Assembly: GCA_016717325.1 (NCBI GenBank)
Contig: JADKFV010000006.1
Location: 1-64,000 of the forward strand
Reading direction: 5' to 3'
DNA length: 64,000 bases
Source: Bacteroidota bacterium
GTDB lineage: Bacteria > Bacteroidota > Bacteroidia > AKYH767-A > OLB10
A program made the translations under genes and the position numbers. Under the pieces are notes generated by a model. It was not told the DNA's origin. It ran no database searches and worked only from the letters and a program-made list of their open reading frames with translations. Shown piece after piece: positions 29,518 through 37,733 of the stretch; position 1 is the stretch's first letter, and every line of letters begins with the position of its first letter.

Positions 29518-30174
29518 TTACGCTTCAATTAATTTTTTTGCCAGGTAAAAATCTACTTTCTCACAGGTTTTATCTGCTATTCGCTCTTCCATTGCTGCTA
29601 AAGTTTTTGGTGGTGGCACAATAATCATATCGCCTTTTTTCCAGTTTAACGGCATGGCCACTTTATGCTTATCTGAAAATTGAAGTGCTTCTAATACCCT
29701 TAATATTTCATCCATGTTTCGTCCAACATTTAAAGGGTAATACATAATCAATCTGATTTTCTTGTCTGGGTCAATAAAAAAAACAGCACGCACAGCAGCT
29801 GTTTCACTTTCGTTAGGCTGCAACATGCCATACAGTTTGCTCACCTTCATATCAATATCAGCTATGATAGGAAATGATAAGTAAACACCGGTTTTCTCTC
29901 TCACATTATTTACCCAGGCAAGGTGTGAGTGAATACTGTCAATACTTAATCCTAACAACTCCGTATTAAGTGCGGTAAATTCATCTTTGCGAATGGCAAA
30001 GCCACTCATCTCAGTAGTACAAACGGGAGTGAAATCGGCAGGATGAGAAAACAAAACGGTCCACTTGTCCTTGGCAAATTCAGAGAATTTTATTTTACCG
30101 GTAGTAGTTATCGCTTCAAAATCGGGAGCTGTGTCACCAATGCGAGGCATTGAATAAATTTGTTCGTTTTGCAT
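29518..30174 (-). CDS. 1-Cys peroxiredoxin (Prx6 type)
   Basis: A 218-residue peroxiredoxin from ATG 30174 (MQNEQIYSMPRIGDTAPDFE). The peroxidatic site is HPADFTPVCTTEMS with Cys52, the P-x3-T-x2-C pattern; VRAVFFIDPDKKIRLIMYYP and a long C-terminal Prx6 extension (MPLNWKKGDMIIVPPPKTLA) follow. It reduces peroxides and can also process persulfides. A longer upstream frame starting at 30243 was rejected because it overlaps the preceding methyltransferase stop and lacks family similarity. A CATCTTTG at 30200-30207 (minus strand) may be its -7 element. Confidence 0.9.
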   Translation of the reverse strand: MQNEQIYSMPRIGDTAPDFEAITTTGKIKFSEFAKDKWTVLFSHPADFTPVCTTEMSGFAIRKDEFTALNTELLGLSIDSIHSHLAWVNNVREKTGVYLSFPIIADIDMKVSKLYGMLQPNESETAAVRAVFFIDPDKKIRLIMYYPLNVGRNMDEILRVLEALQFSDKHKVAMPLNWKKGDMIIVPPPKTLAAMEERIADKTCEKVDFYLAKKLIEA

Positions 30175-30232
30175 TTTATTTGATTTTAATTTTACGGTGC
30201 AAAGATGCTTTAGTTGATGAGTATTTTCAGTA

Positions 30233-30715
30233 TTAAAAGTCACACAACTGCATCAATTTTAAAAAAAAAGGAAAAAACCTGCCTGTGTTTTTCTTGTACT
30301 CCTTGTAATCAGAAAATTGATTGGTGAGTAATCGCTCTTCGTATTTTGATTTAAAATAAAACAAAATCCACAACGAAAAACCGACTGCTATTTTCCAAAA
30401 ACTGCCATCATAAAATCCAAAACCTAATGCAGTTAAAATAATACCAGAATAAATGGGATGACGAACAAATTTATAAAGTCCGGTTTGTATTAAGGTGCCG
30501 TTTTCTTTTGGTGTAGGAAAGGGAGTTAGGTTTTTATTCAGTTGCAAAATAGCAAGGGCAATTACAACTATTCCAATACTTGCAATTGCAAATGCGGTGT
30601 ATTTAAGAACACAATTTGGTTGAAATGAAAACGCAGCAATTGGAAAAACAAAAGCAATAAAAAGCAACAACTGTATGCTTACAAAAACGATATCTTTTGT
30701 TGCTATTTTTTTCAT
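30233..30715 (-). CDS. ICMT/PEMT-type membrane methyltransferase
   Basis: A 160-residue membrane protein with four to five helices and the isoprenylcysteine carboxylmethyltransferase-like C-terminal signature: GLYKFVRHPIYSGIILTALG (the RHPxYxG motif), then KSKYEERLLTNQFSDYKEY with the EE motif. These form the SAM-binding part. Substrate is unknown; related NnrU/MddA-type enzymes methylate small thiols, which would fit the locus, but this protein is shorter. Its ATG overlaps the cupin stop by 4 bp (ATGA). Confidence 0.82.
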   Translation of the reverse strand: MKKIATKDIVFVSIQLLLFIAFVFPIAAFSFQPNCVLKYTAFAIASIGIVVIALAILQLNKNLTPFPTPKENGTLIQTGLYKFVRHPIYSGIILTALGFGFYDGSFWKIAVGFSLWILFYFKSKYEERLLTNQFSDYKEYKKNTGRFFPFFLKLMQLCDF

Positions 30716-30999
30716 TTAAGTAGTACAAGCTGACAAGTCGAAATTCCTTTTATCCAATGCTTAACCAATGGTTCAATGTTTACATATGTACCCGGAAGTA
30801 AAGTTTCTTGCAATCCATTTTCGTTTTCAAAAATAGCTTCACCTTCAATACAAATTAATAAGGCAGGCACTTTTGTAATGTGTTCCTTTAATTGCTCGCC
30901 TTGCAAAATTTTAATGGTTGTTGCTGCTCCTTCTGTTCCTTTAAAAAGAGGAAGTGCTGATACAGGTTTTTCCGCAGTATGTAAATCTTTTATGTTCAT
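30712..30999 (-). CDS. Small cupin-domain protein
   Basis: A 95-residue single-domain cupin from ATG 30999; a TTG three codons upstream is possible. Strands PALLICIEGEAIFENENGLQ and LLPGTYVNIEPLVKHWIKGI give the two cupin motifs, but only one clear metal-ligand-like His (KHWI) is present. Such proteins bind metals or small ligands or serve as regulators. It is translationally coupled to the following ICMT-type gene. Role in the sulfur locus unknown. Confidence 0.7.
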   Translation of the reverse strand: MNIKDLHTAEKPVSALPLFKGTEGAATTIKILQGEQLKEHITKVPALLICIEGEAIFENENGLQETLLPGTYVNIEPLVKHWIKGISTCQLVLLK

Positions 31000-31115
31000 A
31001 GCTAACAAAATTTAAGTAAAATATACAATATGGAGAATACTGTATTTCCTTTTAAAATCCAGTACTACTTTGAAAAGAAATAGTTTAAATTAACGAAAAG
31101 AAAATTGATAATATT

Positions 31116-32540
31116 TTAAAAATTATAATTCAATACAAAATTGTAATTCACCATGTCCACTTTGTTAATCACATATTTATCGTTGTTATAAATGTTACCA
31201 TCATTAATTTTTCCGGCTACCAGTATTTGCGCTTCAAGTCCCTTTAAAACTCCTGCAAAAGAATACCTCACATCTGCATTAATTTGCGTGTAAGAAGGCA
31301 AGCCATATTTATTAAGCGCATAGTTTTTTACATCCGGCAAATTGTAATACCCGCCAGCAAGCGAAGTTTTAATTCTTACTTTATCGAAATTGTAATTCAC
31401 TTTTGCCATGATTGCATTTACATCACCAAAACCTTCATTACGTTCGCGAGGTAAGAAGGTAAAAAACGGGTCGCGTCCCCACTCGCGCGGCATAAGGTAA
31501 CGACCATCAGCAGTTATGCGATTGTAGTTAATACTGGTTTCTATTTTCTTGTTTTTCCAGCCAGCACGCACACCAAAAGCCATTGCCTTCGCTTCTTTAT
31601 CAACATACGTTTTCGACTGATTTTTATTTCCTCCATATTTGATTGCATCCTGACGAATGACTTGTGCTGACGAGAATATTGAACTTTCCTTTTTAAGTGG
31701 AAGCTGCCAATCGGCCTGAAGCATTGCTGTGTTCAAAATATTTTCGATAAAAACATCCCATGCATGCAACTTGAAATTTTTTATTGCTTCGTTGTGAATG
31801 CCCAGCATAAAAACTCCGTTAGAGGTAAGGTTATTGGCGTATTGCGATTTGGTTCCATCAGTATTTACTCCTGAAGAATAAACACCAATTGAGGATGCGC
31901 CTCTAAACCATTTGGTAGTGCTGCGTGGTGAAAAACCATACAGCCAGCCACCTTCAATTTTTGTTTTTTTAATCTCATTTATTTCAAAGTAAGCACCTTC
32001 AACTTCTGAAGGCCGCATACGGCCATCCTGTAAATTGATAAAGGGCGTATTAAGCAACTGGCGACCGAACGAGAGGGATGAATTTTTATAATTGTATTTG
32101 AGATATAATTCCTCGAGGCGGTTAATATCCTTTTTATTGTAAGGATCCTGAATATCAAACAAACCAATTTCATAACGGTTGTATTGACCAGTGGCACTAT
32201 CAGGCACACCTAAATCAGATGAGCCAATATTAAATATATAATAGCCGCTCAATGCAAACTGAAAGCCATAAAATTTTGCTGTTTCATAGCGTAATCCGCC
32301 ACCCACAGCATTTGCATAATAATCAGTAAGACCTGTTACATTATCAGTAGCCAATAAAAAATACCTGAAACTACCATTAAATTTTCCTGCTTTAAAAGCA
32401 TGCAATAACGAAGTAGAATCTGTTACTACTTCATTTTTTGAATTCCAGGTAGCTGGTTTTTCATTTACTTCCTGGTGTTGTGCATATATAGTATTTCCGG
32501 TAAGCAGCATTACTGCTGCAGTTATGATTTTTTTCATCAT
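31116..32540 (-). CDS. Outer-membrane porin (OprD-like barrel)
   Basis: A 474-residue outer-membrane beta-barrel. Signal peptide KKIITAAVMLLTGNTIYAQ, then alternating strands such as GKFNGSFRYFLLATDN, LEELYLKYNYKNSSLSFGRQ, LLNTPFINLQDGRMRPSEVE and a last strand VNYNFVLNYNF ending in Phe, as needed for barrel insertion. GRQLLNTPFIN..DGRM is typical of OprD-type porins. Lying right after the secreted DsrE gene, it probably lets a sulfur substrate or organic acid into the periplasm; specificity is inference. Confidence 0.82.
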   Translation of the reverse strand: MMKKIITAAVMLLTGNTIYAQHQEVNEKPATWNSKNEVVTDSTSLLHAFKAGKFNGSFRYFLLATDNVTGLTDYYANAVGGGLRYETAKFYGFQFALSGYYIFNIGSSDLGVPDSATGQYNRYEIGLFDIQDPYNKKDINRLEELYLKYNYKNSSLSFGRQLLNTPFINLQDGRMRPSEVEGAYFEINEIKKTKIEGGWLYGFSPRSTTKWFRGASSIGVYSSGVNTDGTKSQYANNLTSNGVFMLGIHNEAIKNFKLHAWDVFIENILNTAMLQADWQLPLKKESSIFSSAQVIRQDAIKYGGNKNQSKTYVDKEAKAMAFGVRAGWKNKKIETSINYNRITADGRYLMPREWGRDPFFTFLPRERNEGFGDVNAIMAKVNYNFDKVRIKTSLAGGYYNLPDVKNYALNKYGLPSYTQINADVRYSFAGVLKGLEAQILVAGKINDGNIYNNDKYVINKVDMVNYNFVLNYNF

Positions 32541-32562
32541 ATATTTTAAAAGTGATTAGTAA

Positions 32563-32985
32563 CTAAAAGCCTGATTTGATATAGCTCCAGCCTTCTTCCT
32601 GCTTAGTTACAATTTCGAGGATGCCATAGGGAACAAAACCCGCTTCGGGTATCATCATTTCTTTGGTTATATTTTTGTCAGTCATTGAAAATTCGCAGGC
32701 AACAAATTCAACATTTTTCTTTTTAAGCTGCGCAATTTTTTCCTGAACAATTGTTTTGTTAATCATCAGCATGGTTAAACCACCGCCCTGAACAACAACT
32801 TCAATTTTTGTTTCAGGGGCAACAGTTACAATATTGTTTAATTGTTTCATCAGTGCTTTGTGCACCAACGTGTCATCAGATGCCAATTGAAAAACAATTT
32901 TATGTTTATTGTTATTTGTTTTTGTTTGCGCTGTTATGGTATTGGCAAAAGCGAAAGCCATAACTAATAAGAGGATTTTTTTCAT
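32563..32985 (-). CDS. Secreted DsrE-family protein
   Basis: A 140-residue periplasmic protein. Signal peptide KKILLLVMAFAFANTITAQ; DsrE fold strands HKIVFQLASDDTLVHKALMK, TKIEVVVQGGGLTMLMINK and VEFVACEFSMTDKNI with a conserved-position Cys. DsrE/TusD-type proteins carry sulfur as a Cys persulfide. Here export to the periplasm and the place next to the SoxB-like gene (11 bp) suggest a sulfur-carrier job outside the cytoplasm; that is inference. Confidence 0.82.
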   Translation of the reverse strand: MKKILLLVMAFAFANTITAQTKTNNNKHKIVFQLASDDTLVHKALMKQLNNIVTVAPETKIEVVVQGGGLTMLMINKTIVQEKIAQLKKKNVEFVACEFSMTDKNITKEMMIPEAGFVPYGILEIVTKQEEGWSYIKSGF

Positions 32986-32996
32986 AGTATTTGTTT

Positions 32997-34688
32997 TTAG
33001 CGAAATTGATAATCTACTCCTGTAACTTGCGTTAGCAATGTTTGCGGTGCATCCAACACATCTGCGTTTAGCGGAGGTGCTGGTGTAACAGGTGAATTAG
33101 CTGCAAGGTAATCCTTCATCACTGAATGTAAAGTAACAGTTGTGTTTTTTGCATTGGAAACATTTTTCATTCTGCAAAGCATATCACTTGGGTCTCCGTC
33201 TCTTTCGCAGGCACAGATATTATATGTTTTATCAGGATCAAGAGGAGTGCTTCCTACAATTATTTCATGTACTCGTTTTCCCTTTTCTCCAAAAGCATCA
33301 AATTTTACTTTCATTCCTTTAAACTTTATAACCCAGCCACCAAATCGTTCGGATGCATTTTTTGCAAATACATTATTCAATTCTTTTTCCAGCCATTCCT
33401 GAATTTGCCTGCCCGTTACAGTTCCCGTTCTCACTGTACTGTCAACCGGAAACATATCATAAATATACCCGTCAGTAATTGGAATATTGCCTGTATGATC
33501 AGGTGTTGTTCGCGGAGGACAAAAGCGAAAACCGTTTGATAATACGATATCAACCTCGGTCATTTTCCATTTCAAAGCATCCAGTATCATGGTATCAATA
33601 GGATTTTCAACAACAAAATATCTAAACAATGGAATGGTACTGTAACCTGCAATTGTATTTATATCCTGATCAAATGGTTTTTGATTTTCGGCAATCAATG
33701 CTGAAACTTGTTTTGAAGGTTTGAATTTATCAGCCGTTATCTCAACCAGCTCATATTCATCTTTAATCACTTTACCGTTTTGAACTGTAAGGTTTAGTTT
33801 ACCAACAAAAGAACCAAATGCACCGGGCTCTACAACTTTGCTGTATTTACAAACAATTGGTTTGCGCACACGCTCATGCGTATCGCCACCAAGTATGTAA
33901 TCAACACCATTACACTCTTCCAAGTTAGCCAATGCAATTTGCTGCGACAATCCTAAGTGTGCAACAATTAATACAGAAGCACATTGTTCCTGGTTACGCA
34001 ACACATCCACATAATGTGCAAGATTTTCTTCGGGCTTCGTATAAATAATCCCCTTACTGTAATTAGGCGATTGACGCAATGGAACAAGCGGATCGGTATA
34101 ACCTAAAAATCCGATTTTAACGCCTTTTATATTCCATATATAATATGGAGGAAAAATGAGTTCGCCTTTTTTTCCTTCGCCTAAATCGTGATACATATTG
34201 GCGCAAACTTTTGGTGCATTTAATGAGCCCAATAAAGTCTGCATTGCTTTCTTATAATAGATAACTTCCCAGTTTCCGGGCAGGTATAAATCATAACCCA
34301 ACTCATTTAAAATAGGAACCATTGCTTTGCCTGTAGTTTTTACTGACAACTCGCTGCCCTGAAACATATCACCGGTATCAATGATAAAAGTATTCTGATT
34401 TTTTTTTCGCTCCTGTTTAAAGTAGGTATCAAGATGAGCATATCCACCTGTTTTACGAAACACTGTTTTATCATTTTCCCAAAACAATTCATCATGTGGA
34501 TGTACCTGGCAATGCACATCTGTTGTTTGTAAAATAGAAAGTGTAAAAGGTTTATCATCCGCTTTAGTTTCATCGTTTTCAGTCGCATCATCTGGTTTTG
34601 ACAAAGATGCAATAGGCGTTGATGCTAATAATCCTGCACCACCTATTATGCCAACTTTTTTAATGAAATCTCTTCTGTTATTTTTCAT
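32997..34688 (-). CDS. SoxB-like Tat-exported metallophosphoesterase/5'-nucleotidase-family protein
   Basis: A 563-residue periplasmic protein with a twin-arginine signal (NNRRDFIKKVGIIGGAGLLA). Metallophosphoesterase motifs: QTTDVHCQ with Asp57/His59, DTGDMFQGS, LPGNWEV in place of the GNHE of true 5'-nucleotidases, VAHLGLS and GGDTHERV. The 5'-nucleotidase C-terminal domain holds LSNGFRFCPPR and ITDGYIYDMFPVDSTV. SoxB is the thiosulfohydrolase that frees sulfate from SoxY-bound intermediates using two Mn ions; the GNWE variant and the neighbours support that branch. No SoxYZ or SoxXA genes are present, so its carrier protein would have to be different. A plain nucleotidase is the alternative. 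Confidence 0.78.
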   Translation of the reverse strand: MKNNRRDFIKKVGIIGGAGLLASTPIASLSKPDDATENDETKADDKPFTLSILQTTDVHCQVHPHDELFWENDKTVFRKTGGYAHLDTYFKQERKKNQNTFIIDTGDMFQGSELSVKTTGKAMVPILNELGYDLYLPGNWEVIYYKKAMQTLLGSLNAPKVCANMYHDLGEGKKGELIFPPYYIWNIKGVKIGFLGYTDPLVPLRQSPNYSKGIIYTKPEENLAHYVDVLRNQEQCASVLIVAHLGLSQQIALANLEECNGVDYILGGDTHERVRKPIVCKYSKVVEPGAFGSFVGKLNLTVQNGKVIKDEYELVEITADKFKPSKQVSALIAENQKPFDQDINTIAGYSTIPLFRYFVVENPIDTMILDALKWKMTEVDIVLSNGFRFCPPRTTPDHTGNIPITDGYIYDMFPVDSTVRTGTVTGRQIQEWLEKELNNVFAKNASERFGGWVIKFKGMKVKFDAFGEKGKRVHEIIVGSTPLDPDKTYNICACERDGDPSDMLCRMKNVSNAKNTTVTLHSVMKDYLAANSPVTPAPPLNADVLDAPQTLLTQVTGVDYQFR

Positions 34689-34704
34689 GAATAAATTTTT
34701 TGTA

Positions 34705-35814
34705 TTATTTTTTTGCTGATGCAGTTTCTTTTTGTTTCGCAGTTTCTTCCCTTTTCTTTTGTTCTGCTGCTATCGGTTTATAAGGTCCGTATTTATGCTG
34801 ATGTTCCGAAAATTTATCTGCATAAGGTCCAAAAGGATGGTCAACAGGCTTTTTAGAAATATCGGGCCAGTCTTTTGGAGTATTTTTATGAGGATGCATT
34901 TGAGAGTTTACAAATGCAGCCACATCCCAGGCCTCTTCATCGCTCAGTTGAACATTATCATGTGTAACACCAAAAGGCATATTGTATTTTACATATTTTG
35001 CAAAGTTGGTGATGCGATATAACCCTGCTCCATCATTGTAACTATGTTTCCCCCACAAAGGTGGGTAAGTAAATTCACTTGCTCCTGCTGTTAATAAACC
35101 CTCTCCATTGGCCTGATGGCAACTCATACATTTTGTTTTATAAACTGCACTTCCCTTTTCTGTGTCGCATGCACGATCCATAAAAGCTAAATCTTTAAAT
35201 CCCGAACCTGCAGCTTTTTTTCCTTTCTCTACATTGGAGCCAACATATTCAATGTAAGCTTTGATAGCCTGCATTTCGTTGCCGGCTGTATCTAAGGCTT
35301 TGCCATTGAGGCTGCGTTCAACGCAATCATTTACTCTTTTATTAATATCTTCCACAACTCCGCTTCTTGCTCTGAAAATTGGATACATTGAAGCAACTGA
35401 ACCATAGTTGTTTCCAAAAACTTTGGTGCCTGCATCCAGATGGCAATTCTGACAATTCATGCCATTGCTAATATGCAACACACTTCCATTGGGTCCTAAA
35501 TATTTCGCAGTATGTGCAATTAAATCTTTCCCATAGCTTATCTGCTCCAGTTTTTTTGCATCATTTATTTCATTCAGATCTGCTGCTTTCCAATAAAGTG
35601 ATACAGGAACGGCACCTGCAGAAACAACTGCCGGATCAGCTGAAGTTGTTTTTTCGGAAGGCGGAGCAGCAAAAAAAAATTTATTGATACTATCACTGTT
35701 ATAAAAGAGTACAGGCAAAAGCAACAATGCGAATACCAGCAAAACAATAAGGTTTAGCAATGTTTTAATAACTTTTATTAACTCATCAGGAATTTTGTTG
35801 CGATCAGTACTCAT
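34705..35814 (-). CDS. Membrane-anchored dihaem cytochrome c, thiosulfate-dehydrogenase (TsdA)-like
   Basis: A 369-residue periplasmic cytochrome anchored by one N-terminal helix (LLNLIVLLVFALLLLPVLFY). Two haem sites: CQNCH at 121-125 and CMSCH at 229-233. The first domain reads ISNGMNCQNCHLDAGT, then YPIFRARSGVVEDINKRVND and CVERSLNGKALD, the stretch typical of TsdA, which joins two thiosulfates into tetrathionate. Cys164 is a candidate for the Cys haem ligand known in TsdA. The second domain (YPPLWGKHSYNDGAGLYRIT, FVNSQMHPH) is a normal class I cytochrome fold. The tail is Lys/Glu-rich. It is 16 bp upstream of the SoxB-like gene. Confidence 0.83.
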   Translation of the reverse strand: MSTDRNKIPDELIKVIKTLLNLIVLLVFALLLLPVLFYNSDSINKFFFAAPPSEKTTSADPAVVSAGAVPVSLYWKAADLNEINDAKKLEQISYGKDLIAHTAKYLGPNGSVLHISNGMNCQNCHLDAGTKVFGNNYGSVASMYPIFRARSGVVEDINKRVNDCVERSLNGKALDTAGNEMQAIKAYIEYVGSNVEKGKKAAGSGFKDLAFMDRACDTEKGSAVYKTKCMSCHQANGEGLLTAGASEFTYPPLWGKHSYNDGAGLYRITNFAKYVKYNMPFGVTHDNVQLSDEEAWDVAAFVNSQMHPHKNTPKDWPDISKKPVDHPFGPYADKFSEHQHKYGPYKPIAAEQKKREETAKQKETASAKK

Positions 35815-35907
35815 TTTGATATGACATAAATATTATCTGAAATATTTGTTTTATAATTATTAAACCCGCTCAAAGGTGATATGCCTTACAATTAAAGAAT
35901 GACTTAT

Positions 35908-36708
35908 TTATTTAAAAATTGTTTCTTTTATAATAATGTAAATGCCCATCACCAAAACAAACCAACCAAATGCTGTTTTTAGTTTTGCACCTGAAACAAA
36001 TTTTGCAATATAATTTCCCACAAAAATGCCAACAACTGAGGCCAATGTAAATCCACCAAGAATAGGCCAATTTATAATTTCGTTGCCTTGCAGATCGCCA
36101 ATAAAACCGATTAAAGATTTTGCAGCAATAATAAATAATGATGTACCTACGGCTAATTTCATGGGCATTTTTGCAAGCAATACCAATGCAGGAATAATCA
36201 AAAAACCACCACCGGCACCAACCAAACCTGTTAACAATCCTACTATTGTTCCTTCCAATAAAATCATAGGGTAATTGTATTTCATAACTTCGTTATCATC
36301 GTTCGTGTTTTGTTTGTTTGGTCTTATCATAGATATAGATGCCAATATCATTACCACCGCAAACAACAACATGAGAGCTATAGCTTTGGTTACTACGAAA
36401 CTGCCGATTGTAATTATTTCTTTTGGAATTGCCGGCACCAGCCATAACCTTGTAGCATATACTGCCGCAATTGATGGAATACCAAAAATTAAAACTGTTT
36501 TGAAGTCAACCTTTTTTTGAAATGCATTTTGAATACCACCAACAAGTGCTGTTGAGCCAACAATAAATAATGAATATGCTGTGGCAATAACGGGCTCCAC
36601 GCCCATAATGTAAACCAAAACAGGAACAGTGAGAATGCTTCCACCACTGCCAATAAGGCCTAACGAAACACCTACAAGTATGGCCAATAAAAAACCTATA
36701 ATTTCCAT
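35908..36708 (-). CDS. TauE/SafE-family sulfite or sulfur-compound exporter
   Basis: A 266-residue inner-membrane protein with about eight helices in two repeated halves. Each half opens with a Gly-rich signature, LGLIGSGGSILTVPVLVYIM and LLTGLVGAGGGFLIIPALVL, the family hallmark. It would export sulfite, a product of persulfide oxidation, or a related anion. It lies between the Crp/Fnr gene (58 bp upstream) and the cytochrome gene (93 bp downstream), the same company in which this family is found in Proteobacterial bigR operons. Confidence 0.92.
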   Translation of the reverse strand: MEIIGFLLAILVGVSLGLIGSGGSILTVPVLVYIMGVEPVIATAYSLFIVGSTALVGGIQNAFQKKVDFKTVLIFGIPSIAAVYATRLWLVPAIPKEIITIGSFVVTKAIALMLLFAVVMILASISMIRPNKQNTNDDNEVMKYNYPMILLEGTIVGLLTGLVGAGGGFLIIPALVLLAKMPMKLAVGTSLFIIAAKSLIGFIGDLQGNEIINWPILGGFTLASVVGIFVGNYIAKFVSGAKLKTAFGWFVLVMGIYIIIKETIFK

Positions 36709-36766
36709 TTTTTTTTATTAAGGATGCAAAAGTGTATAAAATTAAAAGCCCTGCAGGTGACCAATG

Positions 36767-37405
36767 TTACACTTGAAGCATTTTTTGTTCGAGCTCAATA
36801 TAATTTCTGTTAAGCTTTACCCAGCCACGTTGCTCCATTTTTTTTAATAGTCGCGATATCACTTCACGGGTAGAATTAAGGTCGGTTGCTATTTGCTGAT
36901 GCGAAATATTTATGGTTCGCAGGCTTGCATTTTTTGATTGCCTTTTTAAATAAAATTCAAGGCGCTCGTCCATACTTCTGAAAGCCACCTGATCAATTAC
37001 CGTTAGCAATTCTTCAAAGCGGTTACGGTAAGTCTCAATCACAAATTCGTTCCAGTTTTTATACTCAGCCATCCATTGTTCCATCATTGCAATTGGAATA
37101 TAAAGTAAAGTTGAATCCTCTTCGGCTAATGCAGTTATTTCACTTGAATCGTGCCGGGTGGCACATGCCATGGATACAGCACATGCCTGCCCTGTGCTTA
37201 GGTTATATAAAAAATATTCTCCCCCTTCATCATCGTTGCGGTAAATTTTTACCGTGCCATTTAACACAAGTACAACGTGTTTTATTTGTTGACCTTTACG
37301 CATTATAACATCTCCGGCTTTCACTTCCTTCACTTGGCCATGCTGCTCTATGCTTGTAAGCAATTGCTTATCGAATGATGAGAAAATGTCTTTTATGGAT
37401 TTCAT
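36767..37405 (-). CDS. Crp/Fnr-family transcriptional regulator
   Basis: A 212-residue regulator. Residues 1-125 form the cyclic-nucleotide-type beta-barrel (GDVIMRKGQQIKHVVLVLNG, VKIYRNDDEGGEYFLYNL, GQACAVSMACATRHDSSEIT); a long helix follows and residues about 150-200 hold the winged HTH (HQQIATDLNSTREVISRLLK). There is no N-terminal Cys cluster for an FeS centre, but CAVSMAC in the barrel offers two Cys that might sense thiols or sulfur; that is inference. As first gene of the sulfur locus it is the obvious candidate regulator. No BigR/SqrR-type ArsR repressor is present. Confidence 0.92.
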   Translation of the reverse strand: MKSIKDIFSSFDKQLLTSIEQHGQVKEVKAGDVIMRKGQQIKHVVLVLNGTVKIYRNDDEGGEYFLYNLSTGQACAVSMACATRHDSSEITALAEEDSTLLYIPIAMMEQWMAEYKNWNEFVIETYRNRFEELLTVIDQVAFRSMDERLEFYLKRQSKNASLRTINISHQQIATDLNSTREVISRLLKKMEQRGWVKLNRNYIELEQKMLQV

Positions 37406-37677
37406 ACAATTCTAAATTTATTCAAAGCTATGAAAAAAAAAATTAGTCAGATTTTTCAGATACTGATGCTTATGCAATTCTCAAACTTTATTTGTTGAAA
37501 TAAAATTTTGCGTAACAATTTCTTGCGCAGGTTGCTTGTCTGCTTTCAAATAGAAACATCATAGCATATTACTTTGCGGAATTTTAAAACAGTCCTGGTT
37601 TTTTAAAACGTTAAAAATGATTCTGACAATAATTTAAAGCTCAAACTAATTTGCCTTACAATACAAGTTTAAGGCAC

Positions 37678-37713
37678 AAAAAAAACGCAGAAGAAAATCC
37701 TCTGCGTTTTTTT
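37678..37713. terminator. Bidirectional hairpin terminator
   Basis: A-run, ACGCAGA, short loop, TCTGCGT and T-run form a symmetric hairpin working on both strands. It lies 21 bp past the stop of the minus-strand LamG gene. The rest of 37406-37733 holds no gene. Confidence 0.8.
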
Positions 37714-37733
37714 AGTAAAATAAAAAATCTGAA

